Assembly: GCF_003290025.1 (NCBI RefSeq)
Contig: NZ_QNHG01000003.1
Location: forward strand, 398,460-462,459
From: Pseudogemmobacter bohemicus
Lineage (GTDB): Bacteria; Pseudomonadota; Alphaproteobacteria; Rhodobacterales; Rhodobacteraceae
Length of the DNA stretch: 64,000 bases
Reading direction: 5' to 3'
Part shown: positions 27,398-36,184 of the stretch, in pieces
Layout of the letters: every line of letters starts with the position of its first letter
Numbering within the stretch: the first letter of the stretch is position 1
The notes under the pieces: model-generated
Databases searched by the model: none
What the model was told of the DNA's origin: nothing
What the model saw: only the letters and a program-made list of their open reading frames with translations
Made by a program: the position numbers and the translations under genes

Positions 27398-27955
27398 ATG
27401 GAGCTTGCAGGCAAGGTTCTGATCGCGATGCCGGGGATGGAAGATCCCCGTTTTGCCCATTCGGTGGTGCTGATCTGCGCGCATGGACCCGACAGCGCCA
27501 TGGGGCTGATCATCAACAAACCCTCGGAAGAGCTGGATTTTCAGAACCTGCTGAAACATCTGGGCATTGCGCCCACGGTATCGGCGCGGCCCATCTCGGT
27601 GCGCTTTGGCGGTCCGGTCGAGCGCGGACGCGGATTCGTGCTGCATTCGCCGGACTGGCAGGGGGCAGAGGCCTCGGTGATGGAGCTCCCGGGAGGGCTG
27701 CGGCTGACGGCAACGCTCGACATCCTTGAGGCGCTGGCGCGGGGCGGCGGGCCGGAACAGGCGCTGCTGGCGCTTGGCTATGCCGGTTGGGGGGCGGGGC
27801 AGCTGGAAAGCGAGATCCTCAGGAATGACTGGCTGATCGCGGATGCCGGCCCGGATCTGATCTTTGACCCGGCCGATGGTGCGAAATGGGCGCGGGCAAT
27901 GCGGATGAACGGCATCGACCCGCTGACGCTGTCGCCGGTGGCCGGTCGGGCCTGA
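27398..27955 (+). CDS. yqgE: YqgE/AlgH family protein
   Basis: Protein of 185 residues of the YqgE/AlgH (UPF0301) family, whose members are highly conserved but without a settled function. Typical stretches are LAGKVLIAMPGMEDPRFAHSV, CAHGPDSAMGLIINKPSEEL, VRFGGPVERGRGFVLHS and ALGYAGWGAGQLESEI. The start is firm, with a cggaggt ribosome binding site eight bases before the ATG. Stands alone. Confidence 0.93.
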   Translation: MELAGKVLIAMPGMEDPRFAHSVVLICAHGPDSAMGLIINKPSEELDFQNLLKHLGIAPTVSARPISVRFGGPVERGRGFVLHSPDWQGAEASVMELPGGLRLTATLDILEALARGGGPEQALLALGYAGWGAGQLESEILRNDWLIADAGPDLIFDPADGAKWARAMRMNGIDPLTLSPVAGRA

Positions 27956-28092
27956 GCCCCGCATATGTCTGCCTGCGCAGGTCCCCGCAAAATTTCCGTG
28001 GCGCAAATTCCGGCGTGCAAATTTCTGTGGCGCGGTGATTCGCGCCCTGCTATCCTTTTGCCATAAAACAAAGAACGAGCAGGCAGACAGGC

Positions 28093-29194
28093 ATGGCAAC
28101 GGGCTCAAGGGCTACGTTCGTCATTTCCTGGGCACAGACAGAAGCAGATGGCTATCAGCCGGCTTTGCCGGTGCTGATGACGGCCGGCGTCAGCTGGCGC
28201 TGGTCGGGCGAAGCGATGCGCGTGGACGCGCCGCGCGATATTTTGCTGCTGCAGGATGCCCTGGGAATGGCCGAGATCAGGCAACGCGCCTCCCGCATTG
28301 TCGGGCGGCTGACCGGACTGCCGGTGGGCACCAAATGGCCGCCCGCCGCCGGCAGGGCAGATCCGGCCGAAGGGCCGGAGCTCCCGGCGCAGAGTTTTGT
28401 TGTCACCGATGGCATCCGCTGCTGGACCGCTGCGATCCTGCAGGGGCAAAGCGATCTGGCGGCGGCTGATTTTGCAGGATGGCTGCTGGCCTTCGAGGGG
28501 GGGATGCCACCCAAAGACCGCGAACTCTGGCTGGTGCGCAGCCGTTTCGGCCCCGAGGCCGTGCGCGAAAGGGGGGGGCGTCATCTGCTTTACCGCCGGG
28601 ACCCGTATCCTGACCCCCGGCGGCATGGTTGCGGTGGAAACGCTCTGCCCGGGTGATCGGGTGATCACCCGCGACAATGGCCCGCAAGAGGTGCTCTGGA
28701 CCGGCCGGCGCCATATGTCCGGCGCGCGGCTGCATGCGATGCCGCATCTGCGTCCGGTGCGGATCTGTAACGGCGCTTTCGGAGAGGGCGCCTTTGGCGA
28801 AGGCCGCCCGGATGGAGATCTGCTGGTCTCGCCCTCGCACCGGATCCTGATGCAGGGCAGGGTGGCGCAGGCGCTGTTCAATTGCGACGAGGTGCTGGTG
28901 CGCGCCGGCGATCTGATCGACGATCACCGCATCCGCACCGATCTGGCGCTGCGTGATGTCACCTATCATCATATCCTGCTCGGGCGTCACGAGATCCTCT
29001 TTGCCAATGGCGTCGGCGCCGACAGTTTCCATCCCGGAGAGGCGGATCCGGCGGGGCTGGACAATGGCGATTATGCCAGGCTCTGCGCGCTGTTGCCCGG
29101 GATCAGGCAGGATCCGATGCGCTATGGCGATTTCGCGCGGCGGGGCCTGTCCCCGGCCGAGGCGGCGTTGTTTCTTTACGAGATGCGGGCCTGA
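28093..29194 (+). pseudogene. Hint-domain protein gene, frameshifted at a run of eight G
   Basis: Two overlapping frames make up one 366-residue protein if a single G is removed. The N-terminal part (FVISWAQTEADGYQPALPVL to LWLVRSRFGPEAVRERGG) is joined at 28571-28578, a run of eight G, to a Hint (hedgehog/intein) domain starting VICFTAGTRILTPGGMVAVE. It continues through LVSPSHRILMQG and YHHILLGRHEILFANGVGAD. Such Hint proteins are common in Rhodobacterales, usually with unknown targets. The extra base could be a real frameshift, reversible slippage in the G run, or a sequencing error. The gene lies alone before rpsD. Confidence 0.8.
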
Positions 29195-29209
29195 TACGAG
29201 ATGCGGGCC
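29177..29209. repeat. 15-base direct repeat across the stop of the Hint gene
   Basis: The sequence tacgagatgcgggcc occurs twice with a period of 18 bases. The first copy encodes the last residues YEMRA and the second lies just past the stop codon. It looks like a simple local duplication. Confidence 0.75.
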
Positions 29210-29233
29210 GTCGCCTTTGCAGGGCTTCAGCGC

Positions 29234-29261
29234 TTGACTCCCCCCTTGCGGGATGTATAAG
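29234..29261 (+). promoter_or_regulatory. Predicted sigma-70 promoter for rpsD
   Basis: A -35 box ttgact at 29234-29239 and a -10 box tataag at 29256-29261 are separated by 16 bases, close to the consensus of the housekeeping sigma factor. Transcription would start near 29268, giving a leader of about 155 bases before rpsD. Confidence 0.65.
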
Positions 29262-29271
29262 CACGCCACGC

Positions 29272-29297
29272 TCCCGGGTTCACGCCCGGGGCTTTTC
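29272..29297 (+). promoter_or_regulatory. Hairpin with T run in the rpsD leader (possible attenuator)
   Basis: Perfect six-base stem cccggg / cccggg around ttcacg, followed by a run of four T, right after the predicted transcription start. It has the shape of a small terminator or a 5'-protecting stem. S4 represses its own operon through leader structures in other bacteria; whether this hairpin is involved is unproven. Confidence 0.4.
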
Positions 29298-29422
29298 ATT
29301 GGTGTTGGTGGCTTTCGCAAGAAAGACCCTGTCGCCCCCGCCGCAAGGCTTCCGCAAGGATCCAGGGGGAAAGGACAACGCCCTTCCTTGCCCGCCAGGG
29401 CAGCATAACGAAGGAGATCAGC

Positions 29423-30043
29423 GTGACCAAACGGACCGCTGCCAAGTATAAAATCGACCGCCGTATGGGCGAGAATATCTGGGGCCGCGCCAAGTCGCCG
29501 CTCAACAAGCGTGAATATGGCCCCGGCCAGCACGGCCAGCGCCGCAAGGGCAAGCTGTCGGACTTCGGGACCCAGCTGCGCGCCAAGCAGAAGCTGAAAG
29601 GCTATTACGGCGACCTGACCGAAAAGCAGTTCCGCCGAATCTATTCCGACGCCGAGCGCGTGACCGGTGACACCGGTGAGAACCTCGTGGGCCTGCTCGA
29701 GCGCCGCCTCGACGCGCTGGTCTACCGCGCGAAATTCGTCGCAACCATCTTCGCCGCGCGTCAGTTCGTGAATCACGGCCATCTGCTGGTGAACGGCAAG
29801 CCGGTGAACATCGCCTCCTACCGCCTGCGCGAAGGCGACGTGGTGTCGGTGCGCGAAAAATCGCGCCAGCTTGCGATCATCGCCGAAGCCATCGCCCTGA
29901 CCGAGCGTGACGTTCCCGACTATGTCGAAGTCGACAATCAGAAGCTGACCGCGAAACTGGTCCGCACGCCCTCGCTGTCGGATGTGCCCTATCCGGTCGT
30001 GATGGAACCGAACCTGGTCGTCGAATATTACGCGAAGAACTGA
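29423..30043 (+). CDS. rpsD: 30S ribosomal protein S4
   Basis: Primary 16S rRNA-binding protein that nucleates assembly of the small-subunit body and helps control decoding accuracy. The 206-residue protein starts [21 protein letters not shown] and has the S4 RNA-binding domain ([20 protein letters not shown] to [20 protein letters not shown]). It is monocistronic, as in many alphaproteobacteria, with its own promoter upstream and a hairpin terminator 32 bases after the stop. Confidence 0.97.
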   Translation: MTKRTAAKYKIDRRMGENIWGRAKSPLNKREYGPGQHGQRRKGKLSDFGTQLRAKQKLKGYYGDLTEKQFRRIYSDAERVTGDTGENLVGLLERRLDALVYRAKFVATIFAARQFVNHGHLLVNGKPVNIASYRLREGDVVSVREKSRQLAIIAEAIALTERDVPDYVEVDNQKLTAKLVRTPSLSDVPYPVVMEPNLVVEYYAKN

Positions 30044-30074
30044 TCCTGATCCTGACCCGGATCTCAGATTTCGG

Positions 30075-30102
30075 AAAGGCCGCGCCGCTTGCGCGGCCTT
30101 TT
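30075..30102 (+). terminator. Rho-independent terminator after rpsD
   Basis: GC-rich stem aaggccgcgc / gcgcggcctt around a short loop, followed by four T. A classic intrinsic terminator directly downstream of the S4 gene. Confidence 0.85.
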
Positions 30103-30139
30103 CATTTGCCCGGCCCTGCGCCGCTTGCGGGCTGCGGAA

Positions 30140-30212
30140 GCCTCCGGCGGGGATATTTAAGGACAGATGAAAAGTCCGCTCATTCATCTGTCCTTAAATA
30201 TCCCGGGGGAGT
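30140..30212. repeat. Interspersed palindrome, arm type B (copy 5, perfect stem)
   Basis: Best type B copy: arms of 22 bases at 30150-30171 and 30183-30204 are perfect complements around an 11-base loop, preceded by gcctccggcgg. It lies between the convergent rpsD and chaC genes and could serve chaC as a terminator. Confidence 0.92.
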
Positions 30213-30264
30213 CTGCCGGAAGGCAGACGGGGGCAGCGCCCCCGCCCCCGGTCCCGTCCATCGC

Positions 30265-30867
30265 TCAGCCCGCGATGCCGCGCACCCTTTCCGACAGCCA
30301 GTCCAGCTCCGGATCCGCGATCCCCAGTTCCGTCAGATGGCGCGTGGTCGACCAGAGATAGTCGCGGTTCGGGCCACGCCCTCCCTGGGCATGGGCGATG
30401 ATCCCCGCCTGCTCCTCCAGCCCCAGCGGCCCGGTATATTGCGCATGGTCACGGTCGACGACATAGGCAAGCGCGCCGATCTCCCCCGCCTCCGTCTCCA
30501 GCCGCAGCGAGACCTCAAGATAGGCGGACGAGACCAGTTCCCGCTCGCGCAGCATCGCGAGGGTCATGGCCTCCTGCCCCGGCTCGACCCGAAAGGCGAG
30601 CCCGTCGCAATGGCCCCCCGCATCCGCATCCAGCGCCAGCACGAGGCCGGGGCTTCCCTCGCTGCCCCGGTGATGGATCGACCACATACAAAAGCTGCGC
30701 CGCCAGCCCGGGGCGCGCGCCAGCCTGCGTTCGGCCACCGGGAATTCCGGGTTCCAGATCAGCGATCCATAGCCGAAAATCCAGAGCGGGCCAGAAACTG
30801 AATCAGTGATGGGGACGGGGGCGGCGTCGGGCAAGGCTGGCTCTCCTTTGTCTGTGCCTGTAAACAC
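30265..30867 (-). CDS. chaC: Gamma-glutamylcyclotransferase ChaC
   Basis: Cleaves glutathione to 5-oxoproline and Cys-Gly. The 200-residue protein has the ChaC signature WIFGYGSLIWNPEFPV near the N-terminus, followed by RRSFCMWSIHHRGSEGSPGL, and the general-acid glutamate in the stretch ERELVSSAYLEVSLRLETEA. The first 25 residues are poorly conserved and the true start may be further in. It is convergent with rpsD and divergent from the DUF2125 gene. Confidence 0.9.
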   Translation of the reverse strand: MFTGTDKGEPALPDAAPVPITDSVSGPLWIFGYGSLIWNPEFPVAERRLARAPGWRRSFCMWSIHHRGSEGSPGLVLALDADAGGHCDGLAFRVEPGQEAMTLAMLRERELVSSAYLEVSLRLETEAGEIGALAYVVDRDHAQYTGPLGLEEQAGIIAHAQGGRGPNRDYLWSTTRHLTELGIADPELDWLSERVRGIAG

Positions 30868-30899
30868 CGAAACGGGTTGTCAGGAAAAGGGGGCAGGCG

Positions 30900-31931
30900 A
30901 TGCGCTGGCTGATCGGAATCGTTGCGGTATTCCTTACACTCTGGTGCGGCTGGTGGTTTGCCGGGCGCTATGTGATTCTCAGCCAGACCGACCAGCTGAT
31001 CGCCGATCAGCGCGCTTCGGGGGCGATACTGGACCTGCCGGGTTTTGGCCTCTCGGGCTTCCCCAGCCGTTTTGACCTTTCAACCGAGAGCATCGCCTAT
31101 AGCGACGCTTCCGGGCAGATCCGCTATCAGGGCGGCGCGGCCTATGTCTATTCCATGTCCTGGAAGCCCTGGCATCTGGTGTTCTGGCTGCCCGACAATC
31201 AGCTGATCACGCTTGGCGACCAGGTGCTGCAACTTGATGGCAAAAAGCTTCATGCCAGCCTGCGCGCCGCCCCTGCGCTGGATCTGCCGCTGGCGCTGGC
31301 GGCGTTCTCAGTCGAGACGCTGACCCTCACCGATGCCTCCGGGCGGTCGCTGGGCTTCGGTCCCTCCTCCCTGCGGATCGAGGCCGCCGATGCCCCGAAC
31401 AGCTACCAATTCGGTGCGACGCTGACGGGGATACGGCCCGACCCGGCAATCCTTGTCGCGCTGGCGGCGACAGAGGTGCCGCAAATGCCCGAAACGCCGC
31501 TGCCGGATCAGATCGAGCGCTTTCATCTCAACACGCTCATCACCCTGACCGCGCCGCTCGACCGCTATGCGGGGGTACAGAAGCCGCGCATCGTCTCGCT
31601 TGAGATTGCAGATATGTCGCTGAGCTGGGGTGATCTGCAATTCGTGACCTCGGGCAGCATCGCTCCCGACAGCGAGGGCTTTGCCGCAGGCACCGTCACG
31701 CTGACAGTGCAGGGATGGGAACAGCTGCCGCGCCTGCTGGTTGCGACTCAGGTGATCCCGCCGAATATGGCCGGGGTCTTTGCCAGCATGCTGCGCGGCA
31801 TGGCCTCGGAAAGCGGCGATCCGACCCGGGTGACGATGGATCTGGTGCTGAAAGACGGGCTGATGAATTTCGGCCCGCTGCCGCTTGGCCCGGCGCCGAA
31901 GCTGGGCCTCTTGCCTCAGCCGCAGGGCTGA
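30900..31931 (+). CDS. DUF2125 family protein
   Basis: Protein of 343 residues with an N-terminal membrane anchor (LIGIVAVFLTLWCGWWFAG) and a large periplasmic beta-rich domain. DLPGFGLSGFPSRFDLSTES, VYSMSWKPWHLVFWLPDNQL and FVTSGSIAPDSEGFAAGTVT fit DUF2125, alphaproteobacterial envelope proteins of unknown function. Single gene, divergent from chaC and convergent with the extensin-like gene. Confidence 0.87.
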   Translation: MRWLIGIVAVFLTLWCGWWFAGRYVILSQTDQLIADQRASGAILDLPGFGLSGFPSRFDLSTESIAYSDASGQIRYQGGAAYVYSMSWKPWHLVFWLPDNQLITLGDQVLQLDGKKLHASLRAAPALDLPLALAAFSVETLTLTDASGRSLGFGPSSLRIEAADAPNSYQFGATLTGIRPDPAILVALAATEVPQMPETPLPDQIERFHLNTLITLTAPLDRYAGVQKPRIVSLEIADMSLSWGDLQFVTSGSIAPDSEGFAAGTVTLTVQGWEQLPRLLVATQVIPPNMAGVFASMLRGMASESGDPTRVTMDLVLKDGLMNFGPLPLGPAPKLGLLPQPQG

Positions 31932-31949
31932 CAGGGGCTCAAAGGGGGC

Positions 31950-33179
31950 TCAGCGGCAATAGGCGCCGCTGCGATGGGCGGCGGTGTCGAAATGCAGATG
32001 GTCCTCGTGATAACCATCTGATCCCGGGCCAAGCGTGGTGCCAAAGATGCCGCAGGCGCCCTTGTGGGCCTTGCGCATTGTTTTATCGAACCCGCCCAGC
32101 ACCTGGATCACCTTGCCAGAGGCGAGGCGGAAGCCGGAAATATCCACCGCCTTGCCGCGCCCGTGTTCCGAAACCTTGGCGCCTTTTTTGTTGTTTCTTG
32201 GGCGGCAGACATAATGCCCGGCCACCTGAAATTCGGTGATCTGATTGCCATAGGCGGGCTGCGCCACGCGCTCGACCCAGGTGTTCAGCGCTTTGGCGGT
32301 GGCACAGTCGATGGTCGCCGCCATTGAAAGCCGGACACCGGAAACCGAGGTCACGCGCACCCCGTCCGACAAGCCGCAGCCCTGGACTTTCGAGGTGATC
32401 GGCGCGATGTTCTCGCCCTTGATCGCAGCGACACCGCAGACCGAGCCCTTGGCCGAGGCCGGCTCTTTTAATTTCTTCTTGCCCTTGCCGACATCCTTTT
32501 CTGGCACGGTCACCGGCGATGGCGATGGCACCGGGGCAGAGGCCGAGGCCAGTTGCAAGATATTGGTCGGCTTCTGCTTTGGCCGCAGCGAGCTGACGAG
32601 AATCGAGGTATTAGCGCGTTCCGCAGCACCGGGCAGCGCCCCGGCGGCGCCAGCGGTTTCGGTCTCGGCTGCGGCCGGGGTGGCAGCTCTGGCCGCAGCC
32701 CGTTTTTCCACCGCTTCGGGCCGGGGCCGGGGTTTCAATGCGGGCGCGGCAACCGGCGCGGCGGGAAGATCCGGCCCCGCCAGCAGCGCAGCCTTTGCCG
32801 CAGCGACAGGCGCCGCCGACAGAGCCAGCGGTTGCGGCATCGAGGCCGGCAACATCTCACCGACCATGGGAGTATCCGGGGGCATATCCGCCACAGCGAC
32901 TTCGGCAGCCGGTGCCTGGTTCAAGGTGCTGAGCGTGACCATATCAAGCCGCGGATTGACCGGCGGCGCAGCGATGGCCGGTTTTGCAGCCGGAATTCCG
33001 GATTCGGGTAAAGCCGGGCCGATCAACATCGCCATGGCGCGGGCTTCGGTCGTATCGGCAACCGGGGCGGTAAAAGCGGGATTGGCCGGCGGGCGGGGCG
33101 AGCGGTCCAGCGGCTCGGCCAGCGCCGGCAAAACCGCCAGCGGGCAAAGCAGCAAAAGGGCGGCCAGCCTGGCTTTCAT
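31950..33179 (-). CDS. Extensin-like secreted protein (putative murein peptidase fold)
   Basis: Protein of 409 residues with a signal peptide (LAALLLLCPLAVLPALA), a long Ala/Pro-rich low-complexity region up to about residue 230, and a C-terminal extensin-like domain beginning CGVAAIKGENIAPITSKVQG. The domain contains GHYVCRPRNN, KVSEHGRGKAVDISGF and GYHEDHLHFDTA; the HxxxxxxD and HxH pattern resembles the zinc site of LAS-type D,D-carboxypeptidases. A peptidoglycan role in the periplasm is therefore inferred. It is 67 bases downstream of the tyrA-type gene. Confidence 0.82.
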   Translation of the reverse strand: MKARLAALLLLCPLAVLPALAEPLDRSPRPPANPAFTAPVADTTEARAMAMLIGPALPESGIPAAKPAIAAPPVNPRLDMVTLSTLNQAPAAEVAVADMPPDTPMVGEMLPASMPQPLALSAAPVAAAKAALLAGPDLPAAPVAAPALKPRPRPEAVEKRAAARAATPAAAETETAGAAGALPGAAERANTSILVSSLRPKQKPTNILQLASASAPVPSPSPVTVPEKDVGKGKKKLKEPASAKGSVCGVAAIKGENIAPITSKVQGCGLSDGVRVTSVSGVRLSMAATIDCATAKALNTWVERVAQPAYGNQITEFQVAGHYVCRPRNNKKGAKVSEHGRGKAVDISGFRLASGKVIQVLGGFDKTMRKAHKGACGIFGTTLGPGSDGYHEDHLHFDTAAHRSGAYCR

Positions 33180-33246
33180 CGCTATCTCCCCGGTTTCTCT
33201 CTGGCCTCGCCCAACTGGCAGTCAGGGCCCGGCCTTCTGCTCCGCC

Positions 33247-34197
33247 TCAGCCGCCGACCGGATCACCCGGCTTATGCGGGGCGGCGCGTCCGAAATCCGG
33301 TGCCGAAGTATCCTGCCCGGCCTCGATGATGCCACGACGGATTTCACGGGTACGGGAGAAATAGGCGTGAAGCTGCTCACCCTCGCCCATGCGGATCTGG
33401 CGTTGCAGCATGAACAGCTCTTCGGTGAAACGCCCGAGGATGTCGAGCACCGCATCCTTGTTGGTCAGGAAAACATCGCGCCACATGGTCGGGTCCGAGG
33501 CGGCGATGCGGGTGAAATCGCGAAAGCCCGAGGCGGAATATTTGATCACCTCTTCCTGCGTCACGCGGCGCAGATGGTCGGCGACCCCCACCATGGTAAA
33601 GGCGATCAGATGCGGCGTATGCGAGACGACCGCCAGCACCAGATCATGGCGCTTCGGGTCCATCTCATCGACATTGGCGCCGATGGCTTCCAGCAAAGCG
33701 CGCAGCCGGGCCAGCGGCTCGGGGTCCTGGCCTTCCAGCGGCGTCAGCAACCACCAGCGATTCTCGAACAGCGTGGAGAAACCGGAACGCGGGCCGGAAT
33801 ATTCGGTGCCGGCCAGCGGATGGCCCGGGATGAAATGCACAACTGCGGGCAGATGCGGCGCGACGGCCTCGATCACCGCCTCTTTGACCGAACCGACATC
33901 GGTAACCACCGCGCCCGGCTTCAGATGCGACGCGATTTCGGCTGCGATCTCGCCCATGGCGCCGACCGGCACGGCCAGCACCACCAGATCGGCGCCCTGG
34001 ACCGCCTCAGCCGCGCTGTCGGTCACCCGGTCACAAAACAGCTCCAGCGCGATGCGCCGCGTCTCGTCTGAGCGGGCATAGCCCACGATCTCGGTGCAAA
34101 GCCCCTTCGCCCGCAGCGCATGCGCCATGGATGAGGCGATCAGCCCCAGCCCGATCAGCGCGACACGCGGGAAACCGGCCGGCGCGGCAGCGCTCAT
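33247..34197 (-). CDS. tyrC: Prephenate/arogenate dehydrogenase family protein
   Basis: NAD(P)-dependent enzyme of tyrosine synthesis, 316 residues. The Rossmann motif is [40 protein letters not shown] and [18 protein letters not shown] carry the substrate and catalytic histidines of the TyrA family. There is no chorismate mutase domain, so it is the free-standing alphaproteobacterial form, often called cyclohexadienyl dehydrogenase; preference for prephenate or arogenate is not readable. It overlaps hisC by four bases (ATGA). HisC-type enzymes often transaminate aromatic precursors too, which makes the pairing sensible. Confidence 0.9.
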   Translation of the reverse strand: MSAAAPAGFPRVALIGLGLIASSMAHALRAKGLCTEIVGYARSDETRRIALELFCDRVTDSAAEAVQGADLVVLAVPVGAMGEIAAEIASHLKPGAVVTDVGSVKEAVIEAVAPHLPAVVHFIPGHPLAGTEYSGPRSGFSTLFENRWWLLTPLEGQDPEPLARLRALLEAIGANVDEMDPKRHDLVLAVVSHTPHLIAFTMVGVADHLRRVTQEEVIKYSASGFRDFTRIAASDPTMWRDVFLTNKDAVLDILGRFTEELFMLQRQIRMGEGEQLHAYFSRTREIRRGIIEAGQDTSAPDFGRAAPHKPGDPVGG

Positions 34198-35279
34198 TGC
34201 TGCGCCTTGAACTGGTTCACGGCATGGGCGACGCGGCGACAGCTGGCCTCATCGCCGACGGTGATGCGCAGGCAGTTCGGGAGTTTATAGCCCGAGACAC
34301 GCCGCACGATCAGGCCCTCTTTCTGCAGCCAGGCATCGCAGGCCTCTGCCTCGTCAGCACTGGCAAAGCGCGCGAGGATGAAATTCGCAGCCGAGACATC
34401 CGAAGGCACGCCGGCCTCAGCCAGCGCACCAGCCAGCCAGGCCCGCATCCGGGCATTTTCGCTGCGCGACTTTGCCACCCAGTCCTGATCGCGCACGGCG
34501 GCCTCGGCGGCCTCAAGCTGCGCGGTGGAAAGGTTGAAAGGCTGACGGATGCGGTTCAGCACATCAATGATATGTTTCGGCCCATAACCCCAGCCAACGC
34601 GAAGGCCCCCAAGCCCGTAGATTTTCGAGAAGGTGCGGGTCATCACCACATTCGAGCGCGTCTCGATCAGCGCGCGGCCACCGTCGAATTCCTCGACATA
34701 TTCCGCATAGGCACCATCCAGCACCAGAATCGCCCGCGAGGGCAGACCGGCCGCAAGGCGCGCCACTTCGGCCGGGGCGATCATGGTGCCGGTCGGATTG
34801 TTCGGATTGGCGATGAAGACAAGTTTCGTACGCGGCCCGCAGGCGCGCAAAATCGCATCCACATCTGTCATGCGCTCGCGTTCGGGCACCTCGATCGGGG
34901 TGGCCCCGGCCGCCAGCGCACAGATGCGATACATCAGGAACCCATGTTCGGTGAACACGACCTCATCGCGCTGCCCGGCATAGGCCTGGACCAGCAGATT
35001 GATGATCTCATCCGAGCCCGCGCCGCAGATCACCCGCCCGGCATCCAGCCCATGCACCTCTGCAATGGCGTTCCGCAGAGCCGCGTGATCGGTCGAGGGA
35101 TAGCGGTTCAGCGTGTGAACCGCGCGCTGGAAGGCCTCTTTCGCCCGGTCTGGCGCGCCGAAGGGGTTCTCGTTCGACGAGAGCTTCACCGCATTTGCCA
35201 CCCCCGCAACCGAAGCCTTACCGCCCTCATAAAGGGCGATATCAAGGATTCCCGGTTGCGGAATGATCGCTTCGGACAT
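34194..35279 (-). CDS. hisC: Histidinol-phosphate / aromatic aminotransferase
   Basis: PLP enzyme of 361 residues, fold type [19 protein letters not shown] at the N-terminus, [27 protein letters not shown] and the PLP lysine in [20 protein letters not shown] are all HisC hallmarks. It could act in histidine synthesis and on prephenate or phenylpyruvate, as its coupling to the tyrA-type gene suggests. The start was set at the ATG giving [20 protein letters not shown], with an aggaggc site six bases ahead; an upstream in-frame start is unlikely. Confidence 0.92.
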   Translation of the reverse strand: MSEAIIPQPGILDIALYEGGKASVAGVANAVKLSSNENPFGAPDRAKEAFQRAVHTLNRYPSTDHAALRNAIAEVHGLDAGRVICGAGSDEIINLLVQAYAGQRDEVVFTEHGFLMYRICALAAGATPIEVPERERMTDVDAILRACGPRTKLVFIANPNNPTGTMIAPAEVARLAAGLPSRAILVLDGAYAEYVEEFDGGRALIETRSNVVMTRTFSKIYGLGGLRVGWGYGPKHIIDVLNRIRQPFNLSTAQLEAAEAAVRDQDWVAKSRSENARMRAWLAGALAEAGVPSDVSAANFILARFASADEAEACDAWLQKEGLIVRRVSGYKLPNCLRITVGDEASCRRVAHAVNQFKAQQ

Positions 35280-35343
35280 CTGTGCCTCCTGCTGTCGTCC
35301 GGGTTCTAGCCTCACGCCCGCCGCAAAGCCAGAGGCGAGATGC

Positions 35344-35874
35344 TTATTTGCGGCTGGAATAGGATTTGGCCTGGAGCCAGTCCATCAGTGCCATCAACAC
35401 GCCGGAGACAACGAAGGTGATATGGATCACCACCATCCAGTACAGCTCATCGGGGTTGAGAACCCGGGTGTCGCCGATCTCCATAAACCGCTTGAGCAGC
35501 GAGATGCCGGAAATCGCCACGATCGAGGCGATCAGCTTCATCTTGAGCCCGCCGAAATCGACCTTGCCCATCCAGCCGGGGCGATCATCGCTGTCGACAT
35601 CCAGCTTGGAGACAAAATTCTCATAACCCGAAAACATGACGATCAGCACCAGATTGGCCGCCAGCGTCAGGTCGATCAGCGTCAGGGCGACGAGGATGAC
35701 ATCCTCGGAATTCATCGTCATCAGTTTGGGGAAGTAATAGACAATGTCGCGACCGAAGATGAAGACCAGCATGAAAAGGCTGACCACCAGCCCCAGATAC
35801 ATCGGCGCCATCAGCCAGCGGCTGCCGAAAAGCGTTTTCTCGAAAGCCTTCTCAACGGGATTCGGGGCGGTCAT
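35344..35874 (-). CDS. yqhA: YqhA family inner membrane protein (UPF0114)
   Basis: Membrane protein of 176 residues with about four helices: [40 protein letters not shown] and [20 protein letters not shown]. The sequence [20 protein letters not shown] and [20 protein letters not shown] is typical of the YqhA/UPF0114 family, whose function is unknown. Start taken at [20 protein letters not shown] behind a gaactccc region. Monocistronic; divergent from the ExbB-like gene. Confidence 0.9.
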   Translation of the reverse strand: MTAPNPVEKAFEKTLFGSRWLMAPMYLGLVVSLFMLVFIFGRDIVYYFPKLMTMNSEDVILVALTLIDLTLAANLVLIVMFSGYENFVSKLDVDSDDRPGWMGKVDFGGLKMKLIASIVAISGISLLKRFMEIGDTRVLNPDELYWMVVIHITFVVSGVLMALMDWLQAKSYSSRK

Positions 35875-36011
35875 GCGGGGAGTTCTCCTGTTTGCGCCCG
35901 GGCTTCTTAGCGGGGCCGTGTGTAAAGAAAAGCACAAAGGATCGGGTTGGCGATCTGTCGCAGCCGGTGCAGGGGGCGCTGCCCCCGCCCGCCGTTCCGG
36001 CGGCCTCCCCC

Positions 36012-36083
36012 GGGATATTTAAGGACAGATGAATGCCGCACAAACCCGCAATTTCATCTGTCTCTAAATATCCCCGCCGGAGG
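36012..36083. repeat. Interspersed palindrome, arm type B (copy 6)
   Basis: Arms of 22 bases at 36012-36033 and 36053-36074 with one two-base mismatch and a 19-base loop, followed by the tail ccgccggaggct. Unlike most copies it lies between two divergent gene starts (yqhA and the ExbB-like gene), so it cannot simply be a terminator for either. Confidence 0.9.
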
Positions 36084-36184
36084 CTCCGCGCTTTCAACTG
36101 CAGGCTGTCGTCAGGATTTCATTTGGCAGCGCGGCGTGGCGTGTTAAGGTCGACAAAAGCAGTCAACTCGGCAGGCATTCCTTC

